Shown: positions 11,899-24,074 of the stretch, one piece after another | Position numbering within the stretch: the stretch's first letter is position 1 | How the letters are laid out: each line of letters opens with the position of its first letter | Source: Corynespora cassiicola | Taxonomy: Eukaryota; Ascomycota; Dothideomycetes; Pleosporales; Corynesporascaceae | Direction of reading: 5' to 3' | DNA: 64,000 nucleotides | NCBI GenBank assembly: GCA_022059125.1 | Contig: JAEUWY010000023.1 | Coordinates: 1,860,001-1,924,000, forward strand | Made by a program: the position numbers and the translations under genes | Notes under the pieces: model-generated | The model's input: only the letters and a program-made list of their open reading frames with translations | Databases searched by the model: none | What the model was told of the DNA's origin: nothing

Positions 11899-12767
11899 CT
11901 AATTGTGTATATGCGAGGATGCTTCCTCGAGGCGCATGTCCTCCTCCTCTTCAGCTAGGCGCCACTCTTCTTCTTCACGGCGGTATTTCTCCTTCTGCTC
12001 CTCCCAGTCGCGTTTTGCGTCGATTCGTTCAGGTGTCTTCACAACGTTCTGGCCCCAGAGAAAGTATACCAAGAAGACTACGGGTAGTAGCAGAACGCAT
12101 GAAACCCAGTGGTAATGCTTAGAGACAGTATTTGGGCTCTTTTGGGTATAGGAAAGACTGAGTTTGTGATTGGAATTGGTCGGAAGAGGTTTGAAGAGGT
12201 TCTTGATATCGATTTTGGTTTTTCCATCGCTTGGTAGGACGGCGCTTTCGAAGGGATGGTGGCTGCCTTGAGGGGGAAATGCTTGCTGACTCGGAGGCAC
12301 TGTAACGACGGATGATGGTAGTGTTACTATGATTGTCTGGATGGTGGGTATGGGAGTTTTGTAGTCGTAAGAATGGCGGTGGCCGCTTTTGGGTTTGCGG
12401 GACTTGCGCTTCCCCATCGGGTTTGGATGGTCGATCGAGGTGTTAGCTCCAGGATTAAGCGGGTCAGATACTGGCCGTTCGATCTGTAATTTATCCGCTT
12501 GACGGAGAACTAGCGTAGAGGTCGTATTCAGCTTCTGGTACTGCTGAGGCCCCACGTCGGTCAGTAATAATCAAATTCTGGCGAAGCAGGTATTACCCGG
12601 AGAGATTGTAGTGAGTTGCGGTGAACAGATGCCGCATCAACCTCTTGGACCACAGTAAAGTAGATATACGAATCTTCGTATGCAAAGCTGGACGTATTGG
12701 GGTTGATGAGAAGAGATAGCAAAGAAAACCAGAAGCATATTGCTAAGAACATGGTGAGAAGGTGCAT
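11899..12767 (-). CDS. hypothetical membrane protein with acidic coiled-coil tail
   Basis: Two exons, 12767-12597 and 12543-11899, are joined in phase 0 across a 53-bp intron (GTAATA donor, TACTGAC branch site, CAG acceptor), giving 271 aa. The N-terminus is a hydrophobic signal or anchor (FLAICFWFSLLSLLI). A Ser/Thr/Pro-rich middle includes a basic patch (GKRKSRKPKSGHRH). A second membrane segment (CVLLLPVVFLVYFLWG) sits near residues 205-220. The tail is a Glu/Arg-rich helix likely to form a coiled coil. The layout suggests an integral membrane protein with a cytosolic charged tail. I know no family for it. Confidence 0.7.
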
Positions 12768-13333
12768 GTTTGTTGGATGGCTGAGGAAACTGTCCAGATG
12801 AGGTAGGCGTTCTGTATATTGAAGGAAAGCGAAGCATATGTAAAGGAAGGGGTGTCTTTATTCTCCTCAGGTTGACTTTAGAGCCTGTGGCTCCCGTTCT
12901 TTCCTTTCAAGGTATCGCATCAAACCGGGAAGCCCGCTGTAGCTGCCAACTCCGGATAACACGTATGGATATTCAAGGAGAATCATTCGTTTTGGAGGCG
13001 TCAATGAGCTATAAATACCTGGATGCTTGGCAAGTAAACCACGGTTATAATAGTAGAGGTTTTGGCCGTTAGATGTAAAACATCTTTACGCAATTTATGG
13101 TGCACATTGAAATTTAGTTCTCATCGGCACCCATCAGAATGACAAAGACCCAAGGAAAGTATGTAAGTCAGCGCAGAGTGAAAGGAGCTGCGGGCATTAA
13201 GAAGGTGAGCTCGGTCCCACCCCATGCTGTAAGTATTCCTTATTCGATGGATTTTACTTTTTTATCCTCGCCTATTATTTGCGTAATCCTAAAGGGATCC
13301 CCGTGTGTCTGTCATGAGTCGCGTTCAGGTCGT
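12768..13333. other. intergenic
   Basis: This is the promoter region of the gene ending at 12767 plus the 3' flank of the F-box-like gene. No supported feature was seen. Confidence 0.55.
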
Positions 13334-13936
13334 TTAGATGGAATCCCACTCGGCAAACCTCTCCATCGGAACTCGTCCAATGGGTGCATCATGGAATTCC
13401 ACAGAAAGCTTGAGTTCAGGCATCATGTCGAGGAAGCCCTGGCCCTGTTCCATGATGAAGTTGTTGCGGTCTCCATACTGGACGCACTTGAGCTCCCTCA
13501 GAGCCCTCACGTCGTTCATCAAGACCCACAACTTCTCGACAACTGCTTCGGAGACCTGAGAGAAGAAGCCGATCTTGAGGTGCGTCAAGTTGGCTCGACC
13601 AACTGGACCAATGGCCTGGAGGAAGGCAGCGGTGTTTGCGATGCCAAGGATGATGATCTTCTTGCTTTGGAACAGATATGAAAGAGCCTCTGCACGGACC
13701 TGGCGAGAGGTGCGGAAGAGGGATGAGCGCAGGATCGTGCGAACGAAATCGGAAGCGTGGTTCTTGTTCACAACGAGGAGTTCTGCATGACGAGGAAATA
13801 GCACATACGAGTAGATCTCGTTCCGCAGTTCACCGGGAAGTAAAAATAAGCGGGACAAGAGAGGGGGTTGAGGAGTGGACAGAGCCTGTAAGCGTTCAAC
13901 GTCAAGATGTTTGCGACGACGCCATTGCGAAGTCAT
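13334..13936 (-). CDS. F-box-like / 2EXR-type protein
   Basis: A single 200-aa exon. Near residue 33 it carries LPGELRNEIYSYVLFP, the LP.E.R..IY motif typical of a large F-box-like family expanded in filamentous ascomycetes. This is followed by SRQVRAEALSYLFQSK, another hallmark of that family, in which degenerate repeats usually follow. Members are assumed to be substrate adaptors of SCF ubiquitin ligases, but function is rarely tested. No signal peptide or membrane helix is present. It is somewhat short for the family but appears intact, with its own ATG and stop. Confidence 0.8.
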   Translation of the reverse strand: MTSQWRRRKHLDVERLQALSTPQPPLLSRLFLLPGELRNEIYSYVLFPRHAELLVVNKNHASDFVRTILRSSLFRTSRQVRAEALSYLFQSKKIIILGIANTAAFLQAIGPVGRANLTHLKIGFFSQVSEAVVEKLWVLMNDVRALRELKCVQYGDRNNFIMEQGQGFLDMMPELKLSVEFHDAPIGRVPMERFAEWDSI

Positions 13937-14398
13937 CTTACATCAGTCAAGGTTGAACCAGGCGTCTCAGGTTGCCTGAGGCGTTGGAATCGCTTCCAGT
14001 CCCAGACCTTCGGCTGCGGGGCTGACGGCTTGTTTGGGGAGGGCATACTGCTTTCACAAAGGATGTTGGAACGAAGTGTGATGGGCTATGGCTTGTTTTC
14101 GATGTGAGCAGGTGGTTGGATTAAGAGGCAACAGTGCCTGGAAGATGGAACCTTACTCTGACCTTCCAAGGTTGGAGGGAGCCGCTAGTCCTCTTTAGAC
14201 ATAGTCATCTGATGCCTTCATCACGTGCTCATGCCTCATTCATGGATGGAACCTTGGAACTACGGTTGCTCTATATGATCAGCTTGGGTATGAATCGTAA
14301 AACTCAGTCTTTGGGAAGCTCTGGAAAAAAATTATTTTGAATATGTTAAGAGTGCTACATATTTGCTCGGCCGCCCTATCGTTTCCCGTTCCCCTCGT
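13937..14398. other. intergenic
   Basis: This lies between two minus-strand genes. It should contain the promoter of the F-box-like gene and the 3' UTR of the GH43 gene. Nothing else could be supported. Confidence 0.55.
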
Positions 14399-15895
14399 TC
14401 ATGAAAGTGGGACCATCAGCCTGTCGACATCCGGACCCCATCCCCCATCAACGCCTTGTATTCTTATCGTATTGCTTCCTGACTTGATATCAGCGTGCAG
14501 CACGCCGCTTGCAGGTTCACTACCTCCGGAAGGAAGAAACGCCACCCTTTGAGAAGCTCCACCATTGACGCTGACATCAGCATACCGCTGACTGCTATCG
14601 CCGTTTAAATACTTGATACGTATCGTGGTTCTAGTTGTGGCGTCGCTCTTTACGTCGGCAAAGGACACCGTTCCCGGGTTATCTGGGCCGCCAATATATC
14701 CCGCCGAGGACTTGTTCGAGCAGCCGGAACACGAGACAGTCTTCGCACCGCCAGCAAGCTGTGCAGTCTCTCCTTCGTAAGTGGTTTCCGAGGGCCCCGC
14801 ATTCATACTTCCAGTTTGCACATTTGGAATCCAATTTACGGCATTCTTCATGGTTGCGGTCGTGCCAGAAATCTGGAGCGGTAACCAGATGTAAGTGCTT
14901 CGCATGAGGTTGTCTTTGACCCAGCGATCGCCCATGTACATGAAGTTGTTGCCAACCTGAAGGACAAATGTAGTCTGCGAAGTGTAGGTTTTGGATCCAG
15001 AATCTGCAAAGGTCTTCCACGCGGACCAAGGCCCAGCGATGTTGGTAGCTGTGCTGTAGACATTGTCGTTGGGGTCCCATCCTGTCAGTTTTGAGCCAAA
15101 CATGAAATAAACTCCATTCTTCTTGATCATGGCTGGGGACTCGATGAATTCGCTCCAGAGGTAGGTAGCGGACTGAACAGTCAAGTAGTCATCGGATAGC
15201 AAATCGATGCGAAGTCCGTTCTTACGCTGCGGGTTGTTAGTTGGTGGCAATCAATAGTCGGCTTGAGGTAGCGCACATCTTCTGTCAAGAGATATCCTTT
15301 CCCATCATCGTCCACGAACACGCCTTGGTCCCTGCTTTCGAAACCCAACGGCCTAAAACTTCCCTTGTATTCGAACTTCCCACAAACGCTATCGCCGGTC
15401 GCCACGCCAACCTTGGCGTCACCGTAATTTGAAGAGTCGATGTGCAGCCAAAGGACATACTTGCTCGTCGCCTTATTGAATATCACTTTCGGGCGCTCAA
15501 TGATGCGTTCAGGCCCGAGATCACCAGACGCGGTTCGTGAAAGCAAAGCACCCTCGTAACGCCATTCAACCAGGTTGTCGGATGAATAGCAGTTTATGTT
15601 CTGAAAGGCTGACCCATTTGTTTTATCTTCACCAACCCTAAGAAAAGTAAGAGACAGCTGTTTAAAGCATTATGCGGCAAGTACCAGTAATAGCGATCAC
15701 CAGCCTTGAGGATACCACCGCCATGCGCTTGGATATGTTTACCGGTGTTTGTCTGAAATTAAAGTCAGCATTGGACCCATCCTAGCCGGTGAAGATACTC
15801 ACAGCTGTCCATGTTCCGCCAGGGACAATTTGAAGAGATGCACGGGCGATGGAGCCTAGCCACCCAAACAACACAAAACACTGGAAGGCACGCAT
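14399..15895 (-). CDS. exo-beta-1,3-galactanase-like GH43 with C-terminal CBM35
   Basis: Four exons: 15895-15803, 15752-15685, 15637-15277 and 15226-14399. The introns are 50, 47 and 50 bp, and the product is 449 aa. A signal peptide (MRAFQCFVLFGWLGSIARA) shows secretion. The five-bladed propeller domain covers about residues 22-320. It contains IQAHGGGILKAGDRYYWVGE, RPKVIFN, RDQGVFVDDDGKGYLLTED and FIESPAMIKKNGVYFMFGS. The last about 130 residues match a CBM35-type module (YEGETAQLAGGA, ADVSVNGG, NTIRIQGV). The pairing of propeller and CBM35 is that of fungal exo-beta-1,3-galactanases (GH43 subfamily 24), which trim arabinogalactan side chains. That subfamily lacks the usual GH43 catalytic-base Asp, and here the corresponding stretch reads QAHGGG. 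Phase and protein continuity support all splices. Confidence 0.9.
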
Positions 15896-18800
15896 ACTGC
15901 GAGGACTGGGTATGCTCAAGTGTACTCAGATTCTTATCCCACTACCTTGTCGTGCCGCATCCAACATATAAGTATCTCTACCTAATCCGTGAACCCGTTC
16001 GTCTCATGATCATCCAGCGGAAAAATTACGGTCGGATAGCACCGAGTAAACGCTCAACCGGGTCATTGACCGGAACCATGGCAGAAAACAATATTGAGCG
16101 AAACAGAATGTTGCCACGAGCGTAGAGTGGAGTTGTGGAAGCCAAGCGATGTAAATTGATTGGAGCAAGGATGTGGAGAAACATTGCGGAGATTCGAGAC
16201 CGTTACCGAAAGGGGCATCTCATCACCGGCACTATTATAGATCCAATTGTTTTCGGACTTTGAGTCAGTGAAGTCATAAAAGCGCGGGCGACCAATTTGC
16301 GCGATGCCCGTTCCTCGACCCATGTGATGACCGAGGCATGGATACCTTGTCTTGCCAAGGGTCTTCCGGGACTTCATAGACTCGCATGCCTGGTGTCTCT
16401 GAGGTTGAGGTATACATTCAAGGTCCAAACATCCTACACTTGATAGGATCATTTCGTCAATATTAAAGCCGGCAGGGGAATCAACTCATATAATGTTCAT
16501 CAGCAAGAAAAATTATGGTGTCAAGCAGAAAAGAACGAGAGTTCTAGATCCGGGTGGCCGTGCTATTTAATTCACAGCCAATGGAGGATCGGAAAGCTGT
16601 TGAATAAACCAGACATTCATCCTCCACCTTTGATAGGACTGAACAACAGTTTAGCTTATTGAACAGTGTAACAAACCAAATCGCAGCGATATGTCCACGT
16701 GATCTCGAGGCCTCCAGGGTTGCGAGACCGTTTTGAGATGCAGGCACAAGCCTCTATTGCCATGCCCCTAATGACAACCGTGCTGATCAGGTCCACCCAA
16801 CAAGCTCTCTAGCTGTATTCCAAGCTATCTTGAGCGGTCCATCTGGCTGTATCCGAGGAAGCACTGCTGCTATTCAATCAGCGGCCAACCTACGCCGTGT
16901 CGTCCCATTTCTTATGTTGCGTGTACGCATCTTGTATATTTGGCTCCGAAAAACCCCAAATTATATGCCAACTTATGGACGATGACTGATGAGGGGTTTG
17001 CAGATATCATTAAGTGGCTAGTCCACCATGGCATTCCTCATACGAACGTGCTGACCCGCTGGCGAAAGATGGCGAAGAGCTCCGATAATTACTGAGTCCA
17101 AGAGCGGTGAGGTAGGGCTGGCCTTTCTCGAGGCCGTGTAGATTAGACATATCGTGCGTCAAGCCGAAGAGCGCCCATCGGTAGATCCTAACAGTCGTGT
17201 CAAGGAGAGAACCAGCTTCAGAGGATGCCATGGGTTGACAATGCCCGCTGCTTGCCGCCAGAGGCAGGAATTCGTGGCTCGAGCTAGCTGCTGCCATGCC
17301 GCCTGCTTCTCGGAGGTTCATGAAGTTGTGCAGGCTCGTGGTCCTGCTTCTGCAGCTCCCGAAGCCTGTGTTTCTCCTTGCGCGCCCCTCCAGGGCATCT
17401 CATGGACAACACACGGATGTGGCGCGAGCTGAAGCCAGGACAGGCGGGCACAAGTGCGAGAAGCCCGGAGCATCGGATCCGCCGGATGCGTGCTACACGT
17501 CTCCATGAAGATGACGAGGGACCTTATGCCATGATCCTCGATTATGTTTAGGCCTTCCGATGGTTTTGCAGCGTGCCGCGGTGGACCGGCGTGAGTGAGG
17601 GCGTTGCTGTTGGCCGCACGGGCCGATCAACACCACAGCCAGATATCTGGCGATGCCAAGCTCGTGAGCTTCGTCGGCAACCATTCATTCACGCTCCCGC
17701 GTCGTTCGTGCGGCCCTGCACCCTACAAACGCCTCCAGAGCACACCAGGGCCCTCCTCATACTCTTGCATGGATCTATTGCGCATTGAGGGGCTCTCTGC
17801 ACCCGGTTGAGCTTGGAGAACCCCACGCTGACAGTTCTCCGACTCCTCGCGCTCACAGCTCGCGCCGACAGCGCATACCCTGGCGTGCAAAAGCATCCTG
17901 GGATGATGGTAAATTCTTACGGGCCCTGCGAACTTTCCAGCATCTCACCGCAGAGCGGGCGGGCATCGCGGACGGGGCTGGCGCAGCGGTCGGGCTTCCC
18001 GCGGTCGGCCAGCAAAATTGAGCGCCGATGCAATCGTCAGGCAAGGTACCGTTCTTGGTATCAGGCTTTTCGTGGACATATTCAGCTTCTGTGCATGCCG
18101 GAATGGCCACATGGCCCATGATGCGTACACCATACCGTCCTGCTCGTCCTGCTTTCTAGGCGCTTGTGCCGCTTCCAGCGCGTCGGCATCCCCAATGAAC
18201 GATCTACAAGCTTTCGAGGTCCACTACATTAGATCGCTACTTGGGAGTGTCGTTATATGAGCCTGGTAGGGAGAATGAACTGTGGGCAAGCCGCCGTGCA
18301 TTCGATGTGTGTACGCCGACTATGACGGGAGACGCCAACGGAAAGAACACTTGTGATAGAAACCGACTCTGAAGCTGTTCCACCAAGCAGGGAACATGTT
18401 ACGACTGATTGCCGGCAGAGGAACCTCACGCCCGAATACCGAGATCACCGCACGCGCGAACATCGTGAATAACTCTCTCCTCGCATGCTCACCGGAGCCA
18501 TACTTCGTATAGTGCGCTGCTGGCGAGCACGTCGGAGCGAGGCGGCATGAATGTCTTCCGTCCGCAGCTGCACACCATAAGTTGATCTGGCTAAGCTCTG
18601 TCTCCACGCTTGAAATCAATGGAAGGTTGGCCTTGATCTCGCTTTGGAATCAACCCCCGTGGTCTATGCCGATGATGAATCCGTGTGTCTCTGTAGTCCT
18701 ACGGGGATGAATTCAAGGCCAGGACCAGATTGAAATTCCTCTGACGGTTCCCAGTGCATGGGCGCATGTAGACGGCAGCTTTAGAAGACCAGGTAGCTAT

Positions 18801-18940
18801 ACCGTGTTACACATCTCTGGAATTGGATTAGGAGAAGTCGGCTTTCGAGGACAGGGGGCTGTTTTAGGGAACAAAATGCTGGCATGCGGGCCACGATCGA
18901 ACTCAGAGGGCGACGCTGTGAGATGAACCTATGGTTATTT
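15896..18940. other. gene-poor region
   Basis: The first few hundred bases are the GH43 promoter. The remainder has many overlapping open frames on both strands (notably 17,000-18,250, which is GC-rich) but none with a recognisable domain or a consistent exon chain. It could hold decayed genes. I cannot support any feature here. Confidence 0.5.
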
Positions 18941-19300
18941 GAGAAGCCTTACTTCCGATATGGCCCCGTCACTAAACGTACGTTCTGGTAGTGTGGACTG
19001 ACGATCATCGAGCCTTCTTTGGAGCTGATCATGTTTGTCCATGTTGTCGACAATACCTCTGAAGCCAACGTTGTTGGGAGATGCTTACGGTGCCCTGGGA
19101 AGCTCTGCTTCTGACTCGGTCTCAACACCAAACATGCCGTCTGGTAACGTGCCGTCAGATCGACAACGACAGTACAAAAATGAACAGTTTGAGGGAAGCT
19201 TTGCTTTCGACCTGGCCTGATCACCAATTGACAATGTTGTTGGGCTAAGCGTACGGTGCGCCGAGAAGCCTTGCTTTTGGCCTGGCCTTGTCACCAAGCG
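18941..19300. repeat. degenerate ~36-bp repeat, four copies
   Basis: A core resembling GAGAAGCCTTGCTTTTGGCC followed by TGGCCTTGTCACCAA starts at about 18,941, 19,097, 19,193 and 19,263, with many substitutions between copies. Two copies (from about 19,069 and 19,234) are preceded by a second shared block resembling TTGTTGGG...GCTTACGGTGC. Spacing is irregular (156, 96 and 70 bp). No coding function is apparent. Confidence 0.5.
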
Positions 19301-20856
19301 TGTAGCTCACCGGCGCTGTTCAGAGAACAACAAGTGCCTTTTTGGTCAGTCATTTCAGCCAATTATGAGCAACTGGAATACCTTTCGTATCGAGCACAAT
19401 GGTTCCATCAACGATTGTGCGAGAAGCCGTCGATTCCGGTTTGTAATTGATGCCGCGAGTCTCAAGCCAGGGCAAATCATCACTCCCTCTCATCTTTTGG
19501 AAAGTAAATCTTTCTGTGCCAATGCTCAGTCTCGTGACATCGCACCTTGACGTCCCTAAGTCCAGTCGTTTTCTTCATTTCCCTCGTCCTAGTCAAAACA
19601 CACCGAATTCCATCACTGTCCGCACCATCTCATGTGTTCCGCTCCTCCAGTGTCGAGGATCTTGCGACCAGATAGGCACCTGTGGATAAGCAGACAGACC
19701 TGCCGCGAAACGGTCACCGCTACACGGGTGGCTGGTCCCATACCTCCATCACACGCTGGGAAGCTAGGGCTGAATGTGTCTGAATAGTTGGTAGTGTCGA
19801 CAGTCTTTCCCCACGAATAATTAGCTGATGGAGATATCGATCTCTGCTTGCAGCGTTCGACGTGAGATGGCCGCTGTTCGGTTTGGGATTCGGGTGGTGC
19901 TCAGCTGTGCGTCCGCCGCAGGACAGCTGCAGGCCGTGATGTTCCCGGTCGACGAAAGGGTCTCGCATCCAATATCGTGGCCACCAATTTTGGGGATGTT
20001 CGCCAATGTTTGGCTTTTCGCGCTCCTTTGGTGGTTCCTCGTCTATTACCGACGTACGGCATTTTCCGTTATCCTCAACACCCTCCCCATAAGACGCGAG
20101 AATTCGGTCGATCCTCGATAAGGCGCCGTGATCCCGTTTATGATAATCTTCGTGTCGGTATTACAGCATCGAAATTACTAAGAAATGCGTTTCTTATCCA
20201 GACTGCAGCTCGAAAAAGACTTAGAGATGAACCGTCTTTGGTCTGGTTCTGCCCGGCCCACATCTTGATCGCGTATATTGCTCCTTCACCGATCTTCGAT
20301 TAACACGGCGTGTATTGTGGACGATGTGCCCACAACACGAGCCACTTGCTTTGCTTGCCATCGAACACCCCATGGGATTTGAATGTCGCATGTGATTCTT
20401 GCCAGAATAATGGGGCGGCAGCAAAATTCTTCCTCACTGATCAAAACAACGGCTATGGCCACAATGTGTCGAAACGACAATTCTCATCATTCGCGACCTC
20501 CTTGAGGTGCTCTGAAACAGCAGTGTTTTTGCCTCCCGAAACAGTCGCTGTATGTGTGTGCGTATGCGTTGTGTTCGTGAACGAAGGTGCAGTACTTCGG
20601 TGCCACCGATAGCCAAAGCTTTGTACCGGTTCCTCGTTTGGTGTGTCCCGACGCCTTCACTTGGAAATTATGAATTGTCATGCAGCATAATCTCATCTTG
20701 ACATTCTGGAGCTTGTGGAGGTCATGCGGGAAGAAAGCTAAGGACGTATTCCGGGCGGGTCAAAGATGTAGCGAGAACCATTTGATTTCGACTGTTTACT
20801 GCGGCCTATTTCTTCCCCCCGCGATTCCTGACTACAACTTCCATCTCCGCACATCC
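19301..20856. other. gene-poor region
   Basis: Several frames of 60-110 codons exist, and one at 19,828-20,121 has a hydrophobic stretch. None has homology I can recognise or splice signals that extend it. Confidence 0.45.
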
Positions 20857-21231
20857 TCAAGCCACAATGTCCATGTGGCTTCCTACAGTCCGGTTGGGCT
20901 TATTGGGCACGGAGGAGACTGGGAACATTACGTCCGTCAGCTTCAGTGAGTTAGACGGGTCTTGTCTCACGTACGCGCAGAGTAGGTCGATAGTGTCACC
21001 CATTGGCACCCACCAAAATCCCCAGACAAGCCCGGCCAGTACCATTCCCGTGGCGGTGAGGGCGCAATCGTCATGGAGCCCGTCGGGATCGGCAAGGAGC
21101 CATTTGCCTGTGGTGCGCTCGATAAACGGATCGACTCCGACTCGGGTGATGAAGTAGACGATGAGAACACAGGCTGTGGCCTTGCCGGCGACAAGGTGAG
21201 AGAGCCATAAGATCTCCTTGATGTGTTCCAT
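20857..21231 (-). CDS. putative small two-pass membrane protein
   Basis: A 124-aa frame starts at MEHIKEILWLSHL. It has two hydrophobic segments, ATACVLIVYFITRVGV and TATGMVLAGLVWGFWWVPM, separated by a loop with an acidic stretch (DPDGLHDDC). The frame stays open upstream through a short tandem repeat, but the first good ATG is at 21231. I do not recognise a family. Membrane topology is inferred from hydrophobicity only, and coding status is uncertain because the locus lies at the edge of a gene-poor region. Confidence 0.4.
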   Translation of the reverse strand: MEHIKEILWLSHLVAGKATACVLIVYFITRVGVDPFIERTTGKWLLADPDGLHDDCALTATGMVLAGLVWGFWWVPMGDTIDLLCAYVRQDPSNSLKLTDVMFPVSSVPNKPNRTVGSHMDIVA

Positions 21232-21317
21232 GGGGTCGATGGGTTCTGGGTGGCTTGGGTGTGTTTGCTGGAGGGGCTTGTGCAGCAAGTGTAGCGTGAG
21301 AGACAGTAAAAGGCGGC

Positions 21318-21371
21318 CTGTGGTCAGTCTGTGGGCAGTCTGTGGGTAGTCTGTGGGCAGTCTGTGGGCAC
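21318..21371. repeat. 11-bp minisatellite, about five units
   Basis: Five head-to-tail units of CTGTGGGCAGT run through this interval. Unit 1 has T for G at position 8, unit 3 has T for C at position 9, and the last unit is partial. It lies about 90 bp upstream of the small membrane protein start. Confidence 0.85.
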
Positions 21372-21601
21372 TTTTCGGGACGTGTTCGAGCATGTCTGGT
21401 TGGAAGGAGCGAGGCTACGGAAGGAAATCCAGCCTGGTCGCGACTGCCTTGTGCAGGATCTGGTCTGGACTTCAGATGATGGCCTCTGTGCCCGCTGGGG
21501 ACATTCAACAGCATACGCATCTTTCTCGGGTAAAACCATCGCTCCCGACAAAGCGCACATTTGATTGACTCTGGACATTCATGCATGGTGCAAGGCAACT
21601 T

Positions 21602-22283
21602 CTACCTGGCCGGATCCCGAATCATGGCGGTATTCCTTTCGGTCCCTTCCAATCCATACTTGGAGCCATCGAAAACCTCCTCGTGCACTGGCTTGAACCC
21701 CTCGGATTCGTATAGGGGCCTTCCTGCATCCGAGGCTTCCAGGAAGGATGGGAGTTGTGCTTTGTCAGCTTTCTGGGCTCCCCACCTCAGCAGCATCCTC
21801 CCCGCGCCGCGTTTTTGGTGTTCGGGATCTGTTATCAAAATGTGCAGGACTCGAATGCCGTCAGCTGCAGTCTGCACTCAGGCTCAGGGACTCACAGGAA
21901 AAGGGCTTCGTTCCCATGTATGTGCTTCTCATCCTATGGAGATAGCGCATAAAGTCTTGCGCAACTAGATTGTCCTCTTCATCTTTTCCGGGGACCGGAA
22001 GCATAGGTTGGATCTCCTCCTCAGTCCGCTCCTTCTCGTTGATCCTCCACTTGGCAGCGGCTATCAGCTTGCCGCCAAGATCTGTATCGATGACCTTCAG
22101 ATAAGTCACGTCCTTTTCTTCCCGGAAAGACGTTACGTGCTTGTCGATGGTTTTTTGCCGTCTCTCAGGCGACAACGGCTGCGGCATCAATGCGGAAATT
22201 ATACCCGTAGAGAAGGCGGCAAGCTGGATACGTACAAAATCCGGGAAATCCGGCTCTTCCATGGGATGCAATTCGAGAGGCAT
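21602..22283 (-). CDS. GNAT-family N-acetyltransferase
   Basis: Two exons, 22283-21896 and 21849-21602, are separated by a 46-bp intron (GTGAGT donor, GCTGAC branch site), giving 211 aa. The N-terminal half contains MEEPDFPDFVRIQLAAF and KVIDTDLGGKLIAAAKW, as in the first strands of the GNAT fold. The second exon supplies the acetyl-CoA-binding motif A, LHILITDPEHQKRGAGRMLL, with the Q..G.G signature, then ASDAGRPLYESEGF, the late helix-strand element. Such fungal single-domain GNATs transfer acetyl groups from acetyl-CoA to amines; the substrate cannot be deduced. The splice puts the two halves of the fold in one frame. Confidence 0.85.
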
Positions 22284-24074
22284 ACTGGCTGTGTTGTTGG
22301 CGCTGCCGAAGTACCAGTGATGGCGATGGAAGATACACTGCTGACCTCTCCCAGTGTCCTGAGGTTACATTTAAGTTCCCCAGACCCCGGCCTTCCGTAG
22401 GATGGGTCACATACCGCCGCGCATGCAGCTTGACTCGTTTAAGTAAAAACCCTTCTTCACTGGCCCCACCGCGTGAGTCATGCTACATTTTCGTCCATTC
22501 CCGCCCTTCTGCATCCTCCTTTATCTGCTCTCCCGCCCTTTGCTCGTGTGCCAACTACGCTCGAGTAAGCTGCAATGCTTCCCAAGGCAACCATCTTGGC
22601 AATCTCCAAGCCCGCCGTAGCCATTCGCTTATGGCATGCCACTACTTCATTCCGATCTCCGATGGCTCGAACTCGCCACGCGACGTGCTTCTGAATGCAA
22701 CATGTCAGCACCGGTATGAAGGCATTCGCCATGCCTATATTACGCACACCTGTCGACCCTGAATACTTTTTATTTTCATTCTTGATAAAAAAAACTCTCC
22801 ATCACTCAACATTCAGCATGCCACGTAGTCAGGTATCGCATTCCTCACCATTCGCCAACCGCGCATTACTTTGACTAGTCGTCCGCGCAAAAGGCCAAGC
22901 GTGCTTCCATCATTTGGCTTCACTTCCTTGTTTTTGTTCTGGATTCTTCGCTGCGGCTTACCTTTACTCTATATGTTTGCTCGCAATCTCCTTCTTCCCC
23001 CCCCCCAACATTACCAGCTACTGTTGAAACATCCGCACAGAATCGACATCAGAGTTTTTGCAAACCTGAGGTGTGAACAAGCACCCCAAGCTTCGATCGA
23101 CCCGAACACCCCTGCAAAACTACGGAATTTGTCCGGTAGTCAAGAAGCGGAGGACATCCATTGACCATTCGGAAACTTACGGCCTCGTGCATGAAACTCG
23201 GTGCGAGTGGACTTGAAACAGCCACTCAGCAACGACTGGGTACTCACATGGTGATAGGGCGATGCCCCATGTACTTGTCTGCCATCATCCAACTCTGTGA
23301 CCTCATAGTTTCCGACAATAACTTTTGGCTCTGTCGCAAAGGTGTCATGATTGACAAGGTTTACGAATGCGAACTGCCAAGCCCCATTGCGAACGACTTA
23401 CTGCCCACTTCACTGGCCAAGACCTAAGCAGGATGCCATCTATTTGAAAGCTTAGGGGGTTCAAAACTTTCCGTTCTTTTTGTGGAAATTGTCCACCACA
23501 CTTTACTGAAACTCCTGCCAGCTATTCCCAAGGAGCCGGGAGGGTGCATCTAACCCGACCCACACAAGACCATCAATTTGACAAATTCAATACATACCTC
23601 ACCAGGTTCGGAATGTATGCTTCACAGAGACTAGCTTCTACCATCTGCTTGGGATTGATAGATTATCTTAGTCGGGGATACCGTCGTGTCGGCTTTGAAT
23701 TGCAACCTATGAAACGGCAATTTTGTCGGATGGTATCGAATCTGAAGATATTGTGCCTTCCGCGGACATGGAAGAGTTGTCACGGATAGACTCATATGAC
23801 GCTCCCGGACAACGCGCTTCTTGGAATCATTCCGGATGACGTCCGCCGCCCTATTCATATTCTATGAGGATCAAAGGGTACGGAAGCGATAGTCTACAAT
23901 GTCGTCATGCCCTAAATCAGCCCCGAGTTTCCTGCCTGGTATAATACCCCTCCGCTCGTATCTTTCCTATCGTTCTTTCGCTGCTATCACCTACACAACT
24001 CACTAACGACTTTTTCTTCTGAGGATCTCAGCCGGTACCTCTATACTCGTTAACCCTGGTACATACCCATCACA
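22284..24074. other. gene-free stretch
   Basis: This includes the divergent promoters of the acetyltransferase and the cutinase. A poly-C run lies near 22,997. A pyrimidine-rich stretch at 23,950-24,040 precedes the cutinase ATG, as is common in fungal promoters. No other feature could be supported. Confidence 0.5.

Noticed and set aside
16063..16452. 129-codon minus-strand frame upstream of GH43
   Set aside because: No homology recognised and no clear start context; probably promoter DNA.
17010..18260. GC-rich cluster of open frames on both strands
   Set aside because: No frame has a domain or consistent splice chain; openness is explained by composition.
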